A stretch of 64,000 nt of DNA from UBA6059 sp965227155 (lineage in GTDB: Bacteria > Bacteroidota > Bacteroidia > Cytophagales > Cyclobacteriaceae). Below, in pieces: positions 16,841 through 27,259 of the stretch; positions within the stretch are counted from its first letter, which is position 1; every line of letters begins with the position of its first letter. The stretch is from assembly GCA_965227155.1 (NCBI GenBank), contig OZ245731.1, forward strand, positions 2,046,001 to 2,110,000. Direction: 5' to 3'. Under the pieces are notes generated by a model, which saw nothing but the letters and a program-made list of their open reading frames with translations, did not search any database and was not told the origin of the DNA. The translations under genes and the position numbers were made by a program.

Positions 16841-19756
16841 TCAATCCAGCAATTGGGAGATATCTTCCTTCGTCAGCGATTTCATGAAACTTTCTTCTGT
16901 CGAGATCAGGTTTTTGGCAAGCTTAAGCTTGGACTGCTGTAGTTTAAGAATCTTTTCCTCTACGGTGTTCTTAGTGATGAATTTGTAGGTAAAAACCTTA
17001 TTGTTTTGACCGATACGGTGGGCCCTGTCGACAGCCTGATTTTCAGCTGCAGGATTCCACCACGGATCGAGGATGAAAACATAGTCTGCTTTGGTCAGGT
17101 TGAGACCCAACCCGCCGGCTTTCAATGAAATCAGGAAGATGTTGTAGTCATCATTCTCCTGGAAAAGCTCAACCTGCTTTTTGCGGTCTTTGGTGGCACC
17201 ATCCAGGTAAGCATATTGCAGTTTTTCCTTTTTCAGGAATTCCTGTATCAATGCCAGATGCTTTACAAACTGACTGAACACTAATATTTTGTGTCCTTTA
17301 CCCAGGGAATTGATCAGCATGTAGGTAATGTCTTCCAGCTTGCCACTATCTCCACCATAGTCCGCATCGGATAGGCGCGGGTGGTTTGCTATTTGCCTGA
17401 GTCTGGTCAAGCCTTGCAGCAGCATTGCCTGTGATTTGCCCAGGCCAGCTACCTCAATCTGATCCAGAATTTGATTGCGGTAATAAGATTTTGCAGTTTC
17501 ATAGGCATCAGCCTGGGCTTCCGTCATGCTGCAGTATTTTACATTTTCTACCTTTTCCGGTAGATCTTTGGCCACCTGCGATTTGTCACGGCGCATGATA
17601 AAGGGCTTTACCAGGTTGTAAAGCTTGAGTGTTTTGTCTTCGTCTTTCTTCTTTTCTATGGGCAGCTGATACTCATTTCTAAAAAAACTTTGCCCACCCA
17701 GCAGACCGGGATTCACAAATGACATCTGCGACCACAGGTCCATCGTGCTGTTTTCAACGGGAGTACCTGTAAGAATGAGCCTGTTTCGGGATTTCAATTT
17801 TTTAACAGCGCGCGCAATATTGCTCTCTGGGTTTTTGATCGCCTGAGATTCATCGAGGATCACATAATTGAAATAGAATTCGCTCAGCAAATCAATATCC
17901 AGCCGAGTGATGCCATAGGATGTAAGTACAAGATCGTATTTCTGGAATAGGCTCACATCTTTATTCCTGTCGGTACCGGTATACACTAGTACCTTCAGTT
18001 TAGGTGTGAATTTACGGGCTTCCATTTCCCAGTTGTAGATCAGTGAAGTGGGCATAATCAGCAGATTGGTTTCGCCCTTATGCTCTTCTGACAGGGACTG
18101 CAGCAAGGCCAACGTTTGAACAGTTTTTCCGAGACCCATATCGTCGGCAAGGCATCCTCCAAACTTAAACTCCTGCAAAAATCGCAGCCAATTGTAGCCG
18201 GCTTTTTGATAGGGCCGCAGCGTGCCTTTGAAAGCTTCTGGCATTTGATAGTCCTCAATCTTTTCAAAATCCTGAAGCTGCTCAAGCTTGCGGCTGAAGC
18301 TTACATTGGCCAGGTTTTGGGTGTTAAGCTCATTGACAAGCGCCAGATGGTGCTTTTTCAGCGTCAACGCCTTATCTGACTCTTCTGAGAAAGCAAAGAG
18401 TTCGCTGTATTCTGTAAACCATGTTTCGGGGATTACCGCTATTTCGCCATTGGGAAGTGGAATTTCGTTCTGCTTCTTTAAGATGTATTTTCGAAGTTCC
18501 CGAAATGGAATTTTAAATTCCCCAAATTTTACGATAGCATCAATATCAAACCAGTCGATATTCTCCCGTACTTCAATGGAAATCTCAGACTTACCCAGAA
18601 AATATTTTTTCTCTTCACTCTTTTGGTCGATGACAAAACCGGCGGCCTCCAGCTTTCGGCGGTGATTGGAAATCCATTCAATAGCTTTGGATTTGGGCAT
18701 GGTAAGCTTAGCCCCTTTGATTTCCAGACCGGTAGACCGCACCAGGTCCAGGTAGGAGCGCTCCTTTTCATTATCACGCTTCACACGGTAAAAGACATAC
18801 TGGTTTTCTCGTTGATCCAGGTTTACACTGATTGGGCTTAATCGCTCAGCGGGGAATTTGTATTGCTGGTAATAGAAACTCAGGTCAAGTAGTAGCTTTC
18901 CCTGATCATGACCGTTTTCTCCATTGGCCTGACTAAAAATGTCTTTCTGCACACCAACCAATTCCTGGATGGTCAAATGTGGTTTGGGCTCTGTTCGGAT
19001 GGTTTCTATATCAAAACCTTTGGCATATACATCGTAGGATTCTACGATCTGCGCTACAAACTTTTTGTAATAGGTCTCCTCGAGGCTTTTGGGTATTACA
19101 ATAAACTTCTTATTGAGAAATGGTTTGAGCTTATTGCCATCTACATTCTTGGCAAACGAGATCACCTGATTGTCGAGCACCATCCAGGCAGGGTCATTGC
19201 TTATAATATAGGCTCCTTTATATTGGAATTCCAGCTTTTCACCTTTATGCTTGATCGTGGGGAAATAATGGGTATTTTCCTCATTTTTGCGAAAATGAAA
19301 AAGCACTGTGGCGGGTTCATAATCCATATGAAGCTCTTTCCAGGCTGGCTCTCCATCATTACCCATTTCAAAAATCATTTTGCCCGGCATCATCTGCATG
19401 ATGCGTGATCGCCTGCGCTCCAGGTACCGCTCTATTTCCTGCTGCAATGCTTTGTTGCCCTTTTCTTTGTCGTAGGTCTTCAGGAAAAACTCATTGACTT
19501 TGATCCGCTTTTTGTGGAAGTGGTTAACTACTGCCTCCTGCTGCATGGAGTCCATTTCCTTGATGAGCTCATAATCTTTTTCATCCAGGCCACTGGCAAA
19601 TTCCTTAGCGTTTTTAGCAGAGATGTTTTGATGCAAAAATGTAAGCTTGCCGGATTGGTCCAATTGCACCACGAAGGATTCGAATAGAATACCCAAATAT
19701 TCGTGATTATATAATGAATAGATCAGTTGGAACGGACTTGCCGGAGAAACCTTCAT
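16841..19756 (-). CDS. SNF2-family DEAD/DEAH-box helicase
   Basis: A 971-residue protein. The C-terminal ~470 residues are a full SNF2 ATPase. They show ADDMGLGKTVQ (motif I, about residue 539), LDESQAIKNP (motif II, with DESQ instead of DEAH), LTGTPVENS (motif III), SLKAGGLGLNLT (motif V) and QAVDRAHRIGQ (motif VI). The N-terminal ~480 residues have no motif I can name but resemble the long extension of bacterial SNF2 proteins. It is expected to translocate on double-stranded DNA and remodel DNA-protein complexes such as RNA polymerase; I infer a housekeeping or repair role because composition matches the neighbours. Confidence 0.92.
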   Translation of the reverse strand: MKVSPASPFQLIYSLYNHEYLGILFESFVVQLDQSGKLTFLHQNISAKNAKEFASGLDEKDYELIKEMDSMQQEAVVNHFHKKRIKVNEFFLKTYDKEKGNKALQQEIERYLERRRSRIMQMMPGKMIFEMGNDGEPAWKELHMDYEPATVLFHFRKNEENTHYFPTIKHKGEKLEFQYKGAYIISNDPAWMVLDNQVISFAKNVDGNKLKPFLNKKFIVIPKSLEETYYKKFVAQIVESYDVYAKGFDIETIRTEPKPHLTIQELVGVQKDIFSQANGENGHDQGKLLLDLSFYYQQYKFPAERLSPISVNLDQRENQYVFYRVKRDNEKERSYLDLVRSTGLEIKGAKLTMPKSKAIEWISNHRRKLEAAGFVIDQKSEEKKYFLGKSEISIEVRENIDWFDIDAIVKFGEFKIPFRELRKYILKKQNEIPLPNGEIAVIPETWFTEYSELFAFSEESDKALTLKKHHLALVNELNTQNLANVSFSRKLEQLQDFEKIEDYQMPEAFKGTLRPYQKAGYNWLRFLQEFKFGGCLADDMGLGKTVQTLALLQSLSEEHKGETNLLIMPTSLIYNWEMEARKFTPKLKVLVYTGTDRNKDVSLFQKYDLVLTSYGITRLDIDLLSEFYFNYVILDESQAIKNPESNIARAVKKLKSRNRLILTGTPVENSTMDLWSQMSFVNPGLLGGQSFFRNEYQLPIEKKKDEDKTLKLYNLVKPFIMRRDKSQVAKDLPEKVENVKYCSMTEAQADAYETAKSYYRNQILDQIEVAGLGKSQAMLLQGLTRLRQIANHPRLSDADYGGDSGKLEDITYMLINSLGKGHKILVFSQFVKHLALIQEFLKKEKLQYAYLDGATKDRKKQVELFQENDDYNIFLISLKAGGLGLNLTKADYVFILDPWWNPAAENQAVDRAHRIGQNNKVFTYKFITKNTVEEKILKLQQSKLKLAKNLISTEESFMKSLTKEDISQLLD

Positions 19757-19852
19757 CTACGCGTTTTAATAAAAATTTAAACTTGCAAACTAACGATTAT
19801 GCCTGAAATATGGGCATTAATTTTTATGAACGAAATGCCCTGAAAATAGATG

Positions 19853-21079
19853 TTATTGCAAATACCTTAAGCTTAGCGATTTGGCCGCCAGGACAGCCGG
19901 CCTATAGGAAGCTAAAAATGTGATCACGAAAATGAGGAGCCCGGTATATAGGAAATCTGTAGGCTTTATTTTCACCGGATAGGCTTCCAGTATGGAGGTA
20001 GTCATACCCATAGATACCAGACCATATTCCTGCTGCAACACACAGATGACCAGGCCCAGACCCAGGCCAATCATGGCGCCTGATAAGGCTATGATGGCGC
20101 CTTCCGCTAAAAATATTTTCTTTATTAGGGAATGGTCTGCTCCCAAAGCATTTAAAATAGCTACATCCGGCCTCTTGTCTATGGCGAGCATACTTAAGGA
20201 AAAGAAAATATTAAAGGAGGCAATGGCCAGTATAAATGAAAAAGTAAGAAACACGAAAAGTTTTTCTATACCGAGAAGCTTGTACAATTCGGCATGTTGT
20301 TGGTCGCTGTTGAGCACTTCAAATTGATCCCCTAAAATGGCTGCCAATTGCTGCTGTACCCTGGTGGTATTTGCTCCGCTGGCAAGCTTGATTTCCAGTG
20401 CTGTGCGCTTCACATCGTAATCAAAAAGCTCCTGTGCAAAATCAAGCGGCACGAAGATATAATTATTATCATATTGCTTTTCTATGGCAAAAACCCCGCC
20501 GGGCATAATGTTCTTCTGTGTGAATAATTTACTCGGATCGAGGGTGCCGGGCTTCACCGCTTGGGGAGTATAAAACTGAAGGGCATGGAAATCATCTTTT
20601 AGACTGATGGACAAAGTATACTGAACGCCTCGCCCAATAATGGCGTAGCGCAAGTCATCATCTCTCAGCATTAGCCGACCGGCTACAAGAGCGCGATCCA
20701 GTCTTTTTTGTTCCAAAAAGTTATCTGAAACACCCTTTACCCGCACTACCATTTGTGATTCGCGATAGCGTACAAGGGCATTATCTTCAATTACCTCAGT
20801 AATGATGGACAGGCCTTCTACCTTTTTTAGTTCTTCGAGTTTTGCCTCTTCCAGGGTAAATGATTTACCACTAACGGGCATCACCTTCAGCTCAGGGTCA
20901 AAAGTATTGTAAAGGGACCGAAGCAAATCTTCCAGACCGTTAAACACCGACAAAACCACCACCAGTGTAGCCGTGCCTACGGCTACCCCTACCATAGAAA
21001 TTAAGGAGATGACATTGATGAAATTCTTTTTCTTCTTGCTGAAAAAGTAGCGCCGCGCTATAAAAAGTGGAAGGTTCAC
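19853..21079 (-). CDS. LolC/LolE-like lipoprotein-releasing ABC permease
   Basis: About 408 residues. The N-terminus runs NLPLFIARRYFFSKKKKNFIN, then a first helix containing VGVAVGTATLVVVLSVFNG, then a ~220-residue periplasmic domain and three C-terminal helices. This is the FtsX fold with LolE-like proportions. It would extract lipoproteins from the inner membrane with an ATPase encoded elsewhere. The GTG at 21079 is chosen because it gives the family's usual N-terminus (M-N-x-P/F-x-F-I-A-x-R) and leaves 7 bp after the rbfA stop. An upstream ATG at 21118 would overlap rbfA by 32 bp. rbfA and this gene form an operon. Confidence 0.85.
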   Translation of the reverse strand: MNLPLFIARRYFFSKKKKNFINVISLISMVGVAVGTATLVVVLSVFNGLEDLLRSLYNTFDPELKVMPVSGKSFTLEEAKLEELKKVEGLSIITEVIEDNALVRYRESQMVVRVKGVSDNFLEQKRLDRALVAGRLMLRDDDLRYAIIGRGVQYTLSISLKDDFHALQFYTPQAVKPGTLDPSKLFTQKNIMPGGVFAIEKQYDNNYIFVPLDFAQELFDYDVKRTALEIKLASGANTTRVQQQLAAILGDQFEVLNSDQQHAELYKLLGIEKLFVFLTFSFILAIASFNIFFSLSMLAIDKRPDVAILNALGADHSLIKKIFLAEGAIIALSGAMIGLGLGLVICVLQQEYGLVSMGMTTSILEAYPVKIKPTDFLYTGLLIFVITFLASYRPAVLAAKSLSLRYLQ

Positions 21080-21086
21080 AATAGGA

Positions 21087-21455
21087 TCAATCTTCTTTGT
21101 CCTCAGGTGGGATATCAAGATTAGCTAGTATATCCTCGATGCGTGCTGCTTCATCTTCAGTTTCATCCAGAAAAAATGCCAGGTCTGGTACTACTCTAAC
21201 CTGCTTACCTATCCTGTTGCCCAGATATTTACGAAACTCGCTTTTATGATCTTCGAGCAGTTCAAATTGAGTCTGCCTCTCCTGTTTTTGCAAAATGCTC
21301 ACAAAGACCTTGGCAAAACTCAGGTCAGGGCTCACCTTTACAGCAGTTATGGTCATGAAAGCGTGTCCAATGATATGCTTTGCTTCCTTCTGTAGTATCT
21401 CCCCGATTTCCCGCTGAATGAGTCTTGCATACTTATGTTGACGTGTGCTTTCCAT
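21087..21455 (-). CDS. rbfA: 30S ribosome-binding factor A
   Basis: A 122-residue protein with the RbfA KH-like pattern. It begins with RLIQREIGEILQKE, continues through a DLSFAKVFVSIL strand with the typical VS-x-D/V arrangement, and includes FRKYLGNRIGKQVRVVPDLAFFLD. RbfA helps mature the 16S rRNA 5' end and the small subunit, including at low temperature. The C-terminal tail is strongly acidic, as is common for the family. It is followed closely by the LolE-like permease gene and diverges from the membrane protein gene at 21538. Confidence 0.93.
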   Translation of the reverse strand: MESTRQHKYARLIQREIGEILQKEAKHIIGHAFMTITAVKVSPDLSFAKVFVSILQKQERQTQFELLEDHKSEFRKYLGNRIGKQVRVVPDLAFFLDETEDEAARIEDILANLDIPPEDKED

Positions 21456-21537
21456 AGTCGCAAATATCCTTATTTATTTATTCTTTCTTTGAAAATACCC
21501 GTAATTTCGTATCCTTTTGAATAACCACTAGAGTAGC

Positions 21538-22953
21538 TTGCTATCGCTTTTCCGAATCAACGACCCGTATAGGCTCATTCTTGTATTTCTGCTGTTGGTA
21601 GCCATCAGACTGCCCTTCATTTTAGATGGTATCCCCTTGATGAAGGTAGAATTGCATTGGCTGCTGATTGGTGAGCGCATGGCTTCTACCGCTGCCAGTA
21701 TGTACGAATCGGTATGGACAACTACCGGGCCATTGGCTAATGTTGTTTATAGCTGGCTTTTTAAAATATTCGGTCGCAGTACTGTGGGTTACCAGATATT
21801 GGCTATCCTAGTAGTATTTCACCAGTCCGTAGTTTTTAATAGCCTGCTACTGCGCAATAAAGCCTATGATGAATACAACTACGTGCCGGCATTTCTTTAT
21901 GCCGTTTTTTCCTGCTTTATCCCAACTATGTTTTTGCTTTCACCGGTGGTGATGGGCCTGGGCTTTTTTCTGCTTACGCTAAATAATGTTTTCAGAAGAA
22001 TTGACAATGAGGCCCAGGACGAAATGTTTCTTTACAATGGTGTGTATTTGGGTATTGCCACCTTATTCTACCTGCCCTATTTCTACTTTTTTATACTAAG
22101 TCTTGTTTCGCTTATTCTTTTTTCGAGTGCCATCGCCAGGAGGCTACTTCTGATGACCTACGGTTATTTGCTGGTGATTACAATATCTGGACTGGTAGCC
22201 TATTTCAGGGGGGATTTATCCTATTGGTGGAATTTTTATATCGCATCCTGGTGGCAGGTAACTATGCCGTCCAATATCTCAGTTACGGGTTTAGTTCTTT
22301 TAGGGACAATTCCATTCGCTTTACTGCTCATTAGCCTTTTTAAGACCTACTCAATGGGTAGGTACAAAGTCTATCAGGTTAAATTTCAGCAGGTATTTTT
22401 GCTGACACTGCTGGGGGCCGTATTGAATTATTTTTTCGCACAGTGGACAGGCGGACATCAATTGATCTTATTTGTGCCGGTAATTGCATTTTTTACAGGT
22501 CATTATCTACTAGTACTGCGGAAAAAATGGCAGGCAGAAATCATTACCCTTCTCATGGTGGCCTTTGCCATTGGCAATGCTCTGGTCTTTCATAACAACT
22601 GGTTTTTTGTGGAAAGAATTGTACAGCAGCAATCTTTGTTTGTGGATGAATATAAGTCGGAAGGGCCGACTGAGAACCAGGAGATTTTAGTGGTGGGAGA
22701 TGAGATCAGTCCGTATAAAAACGCAGCGGCAGCTACTAAATTTATTCTGTGGCCTTTGGCTGAACCGGTATTCAGGGGTACTAATCGATATGAAAATTTA
22801 GGGTTGCTGCAAAAAGCATTATCGGATAATCCTCCAGATGTAATAGTGGATCAACAAAATCTTATAGACCAGGCTTTTACTCGCCTTCCTTTAATAAAAG
22901 TGAAGTATCAGAAACGGGAAAATGGTGATGAAATCATCTATCGTTTAAAATGA
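21538..22953 (+). CDS. multi-pass membrane protein, DUF6427-like
   Basis: A 471-residue protein with roughly 12 hydrophobic segments and a soluble C-terminal ~110 residues. The ERMASTAASMYESVW region, and an R-I-D-x-E-x-x-D-E-x-F-L-Y-N-G loop followed by a FYLPYFYFF helix, recall the Bacteroidota membrane family DUF6427. Function is not known; the arrangement resembles polytopic glycosyltransferases but no catalytic motif was found. The start is a TTG at 21538, the only suitable codon before the first helix. It converges on rpiB with 1 bp between stops. Confidence 0.72.
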   Translation: MLSLFRINDPYRLILVFLLLVAIRLPFILDGIPLMKVELHWLLIGERMASTAASMYESVWTTTGPLANVVYSWLFKIFGRSTVGYQILAILVVFHQSVVFNSLLLRNKAYDEYNYVPAFLYAVFSCFIPTMFLLSPVVMGLGFFLLTLNNVFRRIDNEAQDEMFLYNGVYLGIATLFYLPYFYFFILSLVSLILFSSAIARRLLLMTYGYLLVITISGLVAYFRGDLSYWWNFYIASWWQVTMPSNISVTGLVLLGTIPFALLLISLFKTYSMGRYKVYQVKFQQVFLLTLLGAVLNYFFAQWTGGHQLILFVPVIAFFTGHYLLVLRKKWQAEIITLLMVAFAIGNALVFHNNWFFVERIVQQQSLFVDEYKSEGPTENQEILVVGDEISPYKNAAAATKFILWPLAEPVFRGTNRYENLGLLQKALSDNPPDVIVDQQNLIDQAFTRLPLIKVKYQKRENGDEIIYRLK

Positions 22954-22954
22954 A

Positions 22955-23383
22955 CTAGCAGCTTATTTTATTTACCCTGCGCTCATGTCGGCCACCTTCA
23001 AATTCTGCATTTAGAAAGGCATCAATAATCTCTTTTTGAACCTCCAAATCCACAAATCTGGAAGCAAGGCATAAGATGTTGGCATTGTTGTGCTGTCTTG
23101 CCAGTGCCCCTAACTCTGGTTCCCAGCAAAGAGCTGCACGAACACCCTGATGCTTATTGGCCGTAATGGCAACGCCATTGCCACTGCCACAGATCAATAT
23201 GCCGATGGTAAACTCACCTTTTTCTATGGCTGTGGCTACAGGATGCACATAATCAGGATAGTCAACCGAATCCTCTGAAAAAGGGCCAAAGTCTTTCACT
23301 TCATGGCCTTTTGATTGGAGTAAGGCTATGATCGATTCTTTGTGTTCAAAGCCGGCATGATCTCCGCCTATAGCAATTTTCAT
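22955..23383 (-). CDS. rpiB: ribose 5-phosphate isomerase B
   Basis: A 142-residue LacAB/RpiB-type isomerase. It begins KIAIGGDHAGFEHK and contains VDYPDYVHPVA, the ICGSGNGVAITANK substrate loop (the cysteine being the usual catalytic base) and GVRAALCWEPELGALARQHNNANIL. It interconverts ribose 5-phosphate and ribulose 5-phosphate. The ATG at 23383 is preferred over a TTG nine bases upstream. It is third in a tight glyA-tatC-rpiB operon. Confidence 0.93.
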   Translation of the reverse strand: MKIAIGGDHAGFEHKESIIALLQSKGHEVKDFGPFSEDSVDYPDYVHPVATAIEKGEFTIGILICGSGNGVAITANKHQGVRAALCWEPELGALARQHNNANILCLASRFVDLEVQKEIIDAFLNAEFEGGRHERRVNKISC

Positions 23384-23394
23384 AGTGTTCAAGT

Positions 23395-24258
23395 TTACAG
23401 GTTCTCTTCTTTGAGCATTTTACGTTCTTTACGCAAAACCATTGCTGATATATAAATACTTACCTGGTACAATCCAAATAGTGGCAATGCAATTAACAGC
23501 TGACTGAATGGGTCAGGGGGCGTAATCACAGCACCTAAAATCAAAATCCCAACAATAGAATGCTTGCGGTATTGCCGTAGCAGCTCCGGTGTAACAAGAC
23601 CAGCTTTGGTAAAGAAGTAAACAACTATCGGCAACTGAAATAGGATGCCCGATGCAAGCACCAAAGTGGTAATGGTAGATACATAGCTAATGATGTCAAA
23701 TTCATTGAGGATGGTTGGGTCTATTTGGTAATTGGCCAGAAAATTAACCGATATAGGTGCCACGATAAAATAGCCAAACAATACACCCGAAATGAATAGC
23801 AGGCTCACAAAAAAGGTAGCTCCACGGGCAGCTTTCCTTTCTCTGGGATATAAACCCGGTGCAATGAACCGCCAGATTTCCCAGAAAGCATACGGAAAAG
23901 CCACTATGATACCTACCACAAAGCTTGAAGTGATGTGCATTGTGAACTGACCGGTCATTTGCCTGCTTTGGATAATAAAAGGAAGCTCTTCAATGCAGAT
24001 AGCAGGTGTACCCAGTAAGTCACCAAGCTTACACAGCATTTGGTAGGTCCAGAAATCTACACGTGAGGGGCCCAGGATAACTTGGCCAAACACTATTCCC
24101 TTGGCCACAAAGGCGATAATGGCAAAAACGCCAATGGCCACTAGCGATCTGATGAGGTGCCATCTAAGCTCCTCCAAATGATCCAAAAAGGACATTTCCT
24201 TCTCATCACCACCACCTATAAAGTCATCAGGCAGCTGGTCAAGGGGTGTTTTACTCAT
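23395..24258 (-). CDS. tatC: twin-arginine translocase subunit TatC
   Basis: A 287-residue membrane protein with six helices. It begins with the cytoplasmic signature SFLDHLEELRWHLIRS, which binds twin-arginine signal peptides, and contains the FAYPFAFWEIWRFIAPGLY-like segment (here FPYAFWEIWRFIAPGLYPRE). An insertion of about 30 residues sits in the first periplasmic loop. With TatA/B-type proteins, encoded elsewhere, it exports folded cofactor-bearing proteins. It overlaps glyA by 4 bp (ATGA) and is followed directly by rpiB. Confidence 0.95.
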   Translation of the reverse strand: MSKTPLDQLPDDFIGGGDEKEMSFLDHLEELRWHLIRSLVAIGVFAIIAFVAKGIVFGQVILGPSRVDFWTYQMLCKLGDLLGTPAICIEELPFIIQSRQMTGQFTMHITSSFVVGIIVAFPYAFWEIWRFIAPGLYPRERKAARGATFFVSLLFISGVLFGYFIVAPISVNFLANYQIDPTILNEFDIISYVSTITTLVLASGILFQLPIVVYFFTKAGLVTPELLRQYRKHSIVGILILGAVITPPDPFSQLLIALPLFGLYQVSIYISAMVLRKERKMLKEENL

Positions 24259-25526
24259 TTAAATAATGGGAAATTATGCATCCACTCATTCACTTCCTGC
24301 TTCATTAGATTAACCTTGCCTTCATCGTAATGGAAGGACAGTACATTGTCAATCAGGTCAGCGATCTTCTCCATGTCTTCCTCCTTCATACCCCGTGTAG
24401 TTACGGCGGCAGTGCCCAGGCGCATACCAGAGGTTACAAAAGGTGACTTATCATCGAAAGGCACCATATTTTTGTTGATGGTGATATCTGCTTTCCGTAA
24501 TGTTTCTTCAGCGATTTTACCGGTTAACCCTTTAGGCCTAAGGTCAATAAGCATAAGATGATTATCGGTACCATCAGATATAACCTTGTATCCTTTGTCC
24601 ACAAAAGCTTTGGCCATCACTTTAGCATTTTTCTGTACCTGTACGATATAGTCCATGTAATCATCGCTAAGTGCTTCGCCAAAAGCCACCGCTTTGGCTG
24701 CAATAATGTGCTCAAGCGGACCACCCTGCGTACCGGGGAATACTCCTGAGTCGAGTAATGATGACATCATGCGCAAGTTTCCTTTAGGCGTTTTCTTACC
24801 AAAAGGATTCTCAAAATCATCACGCATCATGATCATACCACCTCGGGGACCTCTTAGGGTTTTGTGGGTAGTGGTAGTCACAATATGACAGTATTCTAAT
24901 GGGTCATTCAACAAGCCTCTGGCGATAATACCCGATGGATGAGAGATGTCTGCTAACAATAAAGCATCAACCTGATCAGCAATGCTGCGCAAGCGCTCAT
25001 AATCCCAATCACGGCTGTAAGCAGAGGCACCGCAAATGATCAATTTAGGTTTTTCTGCCAGTGCAGTAGCCTCCACCACATCATAATTGATCATGCCGGT
25101 TTCTTCTTCTACACCATAAAAGCTGGGCTGATAAAGCTTTCCTGAGAAATTAACAGGAGAGCCATGGGTAAGATGGCCACCGTGCGACAAATCGAATCCC
25201 AGTATTTTATCTCCGGGGTTAAGTACCGCCAGCATCACAGCGGCATTGGCCTGTGCGCCTGAGTGTGGTTGCACATTTACCCAGCTCGCACCAAATAGTT
25301 CTTTAGCCCGATCAATAGCCAGATTTTCAATTTCATCCACAATCTCACAACCACCATAATACCTTTTGCCAGGCAGCCCCTCAGCATATTTATTTGTAAG
25401 CACAGTGCCGGCAGCTTCCATTACCTGGGCTGAGGCAAAATTTTCAGAGGCGATTAATTCAATTCCGTTGATTTGGCGTTCTTTTTCCCTGGTTATCAGG
25501 TCAAATACGGTGGTATCTCTTTCCAT
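24255..25526 (-). CDS. glyA: serine hydroxymethyltransferase
   Basis: A 423-residue PLP enzyme converting serine and tetrahydrofolate to glycine and 5,10-methylene-THF. Visible motifs include INGIELIASENFAS, NKYAEGLPGKRYYGGCE, NVQPHSGAQANAAV and the PLP-lysine region TTTTHKTLRGPRGG (Lys near 226). It has full family length and starts at an ATG. It is first in the glyA-tatC-rpiB operon. Confidence 0.97.
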   Translation of the reverse strand: MERDTTVFDLITREKERQINGIELIASENFASAQVMEAAGTVLTNKYAEGLPGKRYYGGCEIVDEIENLAIDRAKELFGASWVNVQPHSGAQANAAVMLAVLNPGDKILGFDLSHGGHLTHGSPVNFSGKLYQPSFYGVEEETGMINYDVVEATALAEKPKLIICGASAYSRDWDYERLRSIADQVDALLLADISHPSGIIARGLLNDPLEYCHIVTTTTHKTLRGPRGGMIMMRDDFENPFGKKTPKGNLRMMSSLLDSGVFPGTQGGPLEHIIAAKAVAFGEALSDDYMDYIVQVQKNAKVMAKAFVDKGYKVISDGTDNHLMLIDLRPKGLTGKIAEETLRKADITINKNMVPFDDKSPFVTSGMRLGTAAVTTRGMKEEDMEKIADLIDNVLSFHYDEGKVNLMKQEVNEWMHNFPLFK

Positions 25527-25669
25527 GAAATCTTTAATTTGAGTCCAAAGTTAGTAAGCTTGCATTACTTGTGTAATGAATTATTCAGAAAGCTATTCAT
25601 AGCAATCCATGATTGCCCCGCTCAACCTACCGAATTAGCTTCTATTGGATTATATATGACAGCCAGGTT

Positions 25670-27118
25670 TTAGTGAAAGATGGTTTGCTGCTTTATTTTC
25701 AACCATCGCTCCTGATCCTCCGAGCTTTCATTCATCAATAATGGCAATGATCGCTGATCAGCGGGCGGCGAAAGGGGCTGTAGTTCCCTCATAGGTATAC
25801 GGAACCTCGCATTTTGTATGCCTGTGATCTCTTCTACAGCAATGCTTAATAGATTTTCCCTGATATCGCCCAGAGGATAAATGACCCTGTTCACATCTCT
25901 CTCATAAATATCAGGGACAAACCCATTGCCATAATCGGAGTTGCCTTCACCATTGGCTATTCGCAAAATGATAGGCTGCATTCCCCAGTCATTATTCGGA
26001 TCATCTTCTTCATACAGCGATATTGAGCCCTGGTTTTTGCCTGCTGTAGTATCACCAATAATCCTCACCGGCATGTGGGGAGTAAGTCCGTTGATCACCA
26101 ACTCACTCGCCGAAGCAGTACGATAGCCAGTAAGTATGTAGACCCGGTCAATTAGATTGCCGACGTTTTGGGTCTTAAACACAAAATTATCTTCCAGGAA
26201 ATTCTGACCCAGTTCCGGTGAGTTAAGGATCGACTCCTGAAGGCTAGGGTTATACTGCCGCTGCACCATTACATCAGTAACGGATACTCCTTTAGCGATC
26301 AAGCTACCCAGGTTGATCGCCACATTTATAGACCCTCCCGGATTAAAACGAAGATCGATGATCAACTCATTGATCCTATTGCTACGGAATTGGCTGAATA
26401 TATCATCCATCATCTCGGTATAGATCGTACTATTGGCCGCCGGTCCCGCAGAAAACTGGTTATACACATAGTAACCGATTTTCTTATCATCAATAGTGAA
26501 AATGGTATCCAGGTAGTTGGGGTCTTCAGAAAACTGGACGGGTGAGATATTGATAGGAGCTTGTGGTACGAAGACCTCCTCTGTAAAATCATAGCGATCA
26601 AAGCGCAACGAATGCGGCTCACTTAAATCAGCATTCAGTGCTCGATAATTATTGAGGGTCAGTTCACTATCGTTGATATGGGTAATGATATCACCTCTGC
26701 GCAATCCTGATAAATCGGCTGGAGAGCTGGGTTTCACATAGAGCACCTGCGCTATAACCCTATTTTCAATCTCCTCATCTCTGAGGTAACGCACTTCCAT
26801 ACCCGGGTCCAGACTTACGCCGCGCAATGAATTCAAGAGTTCCTCGTAATTATCCTGAATCCAGGAAAATCGATCCTCTGCTACCAGGATATTATCAAAG
26901 AAGTCACTGGGATCTTGCTCAAAACTTACTGCACTTTCTGCGGGCAGTTCTTCATTCCACAGGTAAAAAATGCTCATTTCATCATAAATCCAATTATTGA
27001 TGTACGGATTTGGGTTTTCTGGATTGAAAACGGGCTCTGAAGGAACAGCATCTTCGTCTTTGCAGCTCACTGTAAATAGCATAGAGAGCGCCATTAATCC
27101 AATTAAGATCTTATGCAT
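25670..27118 (-). CDS. S41-family (C-terminal processing type) protease lipoprotein
   Basis: A 482-residue lipoprotein: the signal peptide ends in the lipobox TVSC (Cys at about 19). An N-terminal helical region with YINNWIYDEMSIFYLWNEELP spacing is typical of Bacteroidota S41 proteins. A PDZ domain (about 110-170) contains SSPADLSGLRRGDIIT. The S41 core contains ELIIDLRFNPGG and the catalytic serine in YRTASASELV. GDTTAGKNQG follows, carrying the usual lysine. It probably cleaves proteins in the periplasm or at the cell surface. It diverges from pheA. Confidence 0.9.
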   Translation of the reverse strand: MHKILIGLMALSMLFTVSCKDEDAVPSEPVFNPENPNPYINNWIYDEMSIFYLWNEELPAESAVSFEQDPSDFFDNILVAEDRFSWIQDNYEELLNSLRGVSLDPGMEVRYLRDEEIENRVIAQVLYVKPSSPADLSGLRRGDIITHINDSELTLNNYRALNADLSEPHSLRFDRYDFTEEVFVPQAPINISPVQFSEDPNYLDTIFTIDDKKIGYYVYNQFSAGPAANSTIYTEMMDDIFSQFRSNRINELIIDLRFNPGGSINVAINLGSLIAKGVSVTDVMVQRQYNPSLQESILNSPELGQNFLEDNFVFKTQNVGNLIDRVYILTGYRTASASELVINGLTPHMPVRIIGDTTAGKNQGSISLYEEDDPNNDWGMQPIILRIANGEGNSDYGNGFVPDIYERDVNRVIYPLGDIRENLLSIAVEEITGIQNARFRIPMRELQPLSPPADQRSLPLLMNESSEDQERWLKIKQQTIFH

Positions 27119-27259
27119 GTAATTTTATTAATTTCTTATTGTACAAATCTAACGATTAAGTAGTTAGGCGAATTATATATCTACTTTGGTTTAATCGAGA
27201 AATTATCTCATTTTTGACAACTTCGATAACAACAGAAGCCCACCAATTAATTCCAAAAG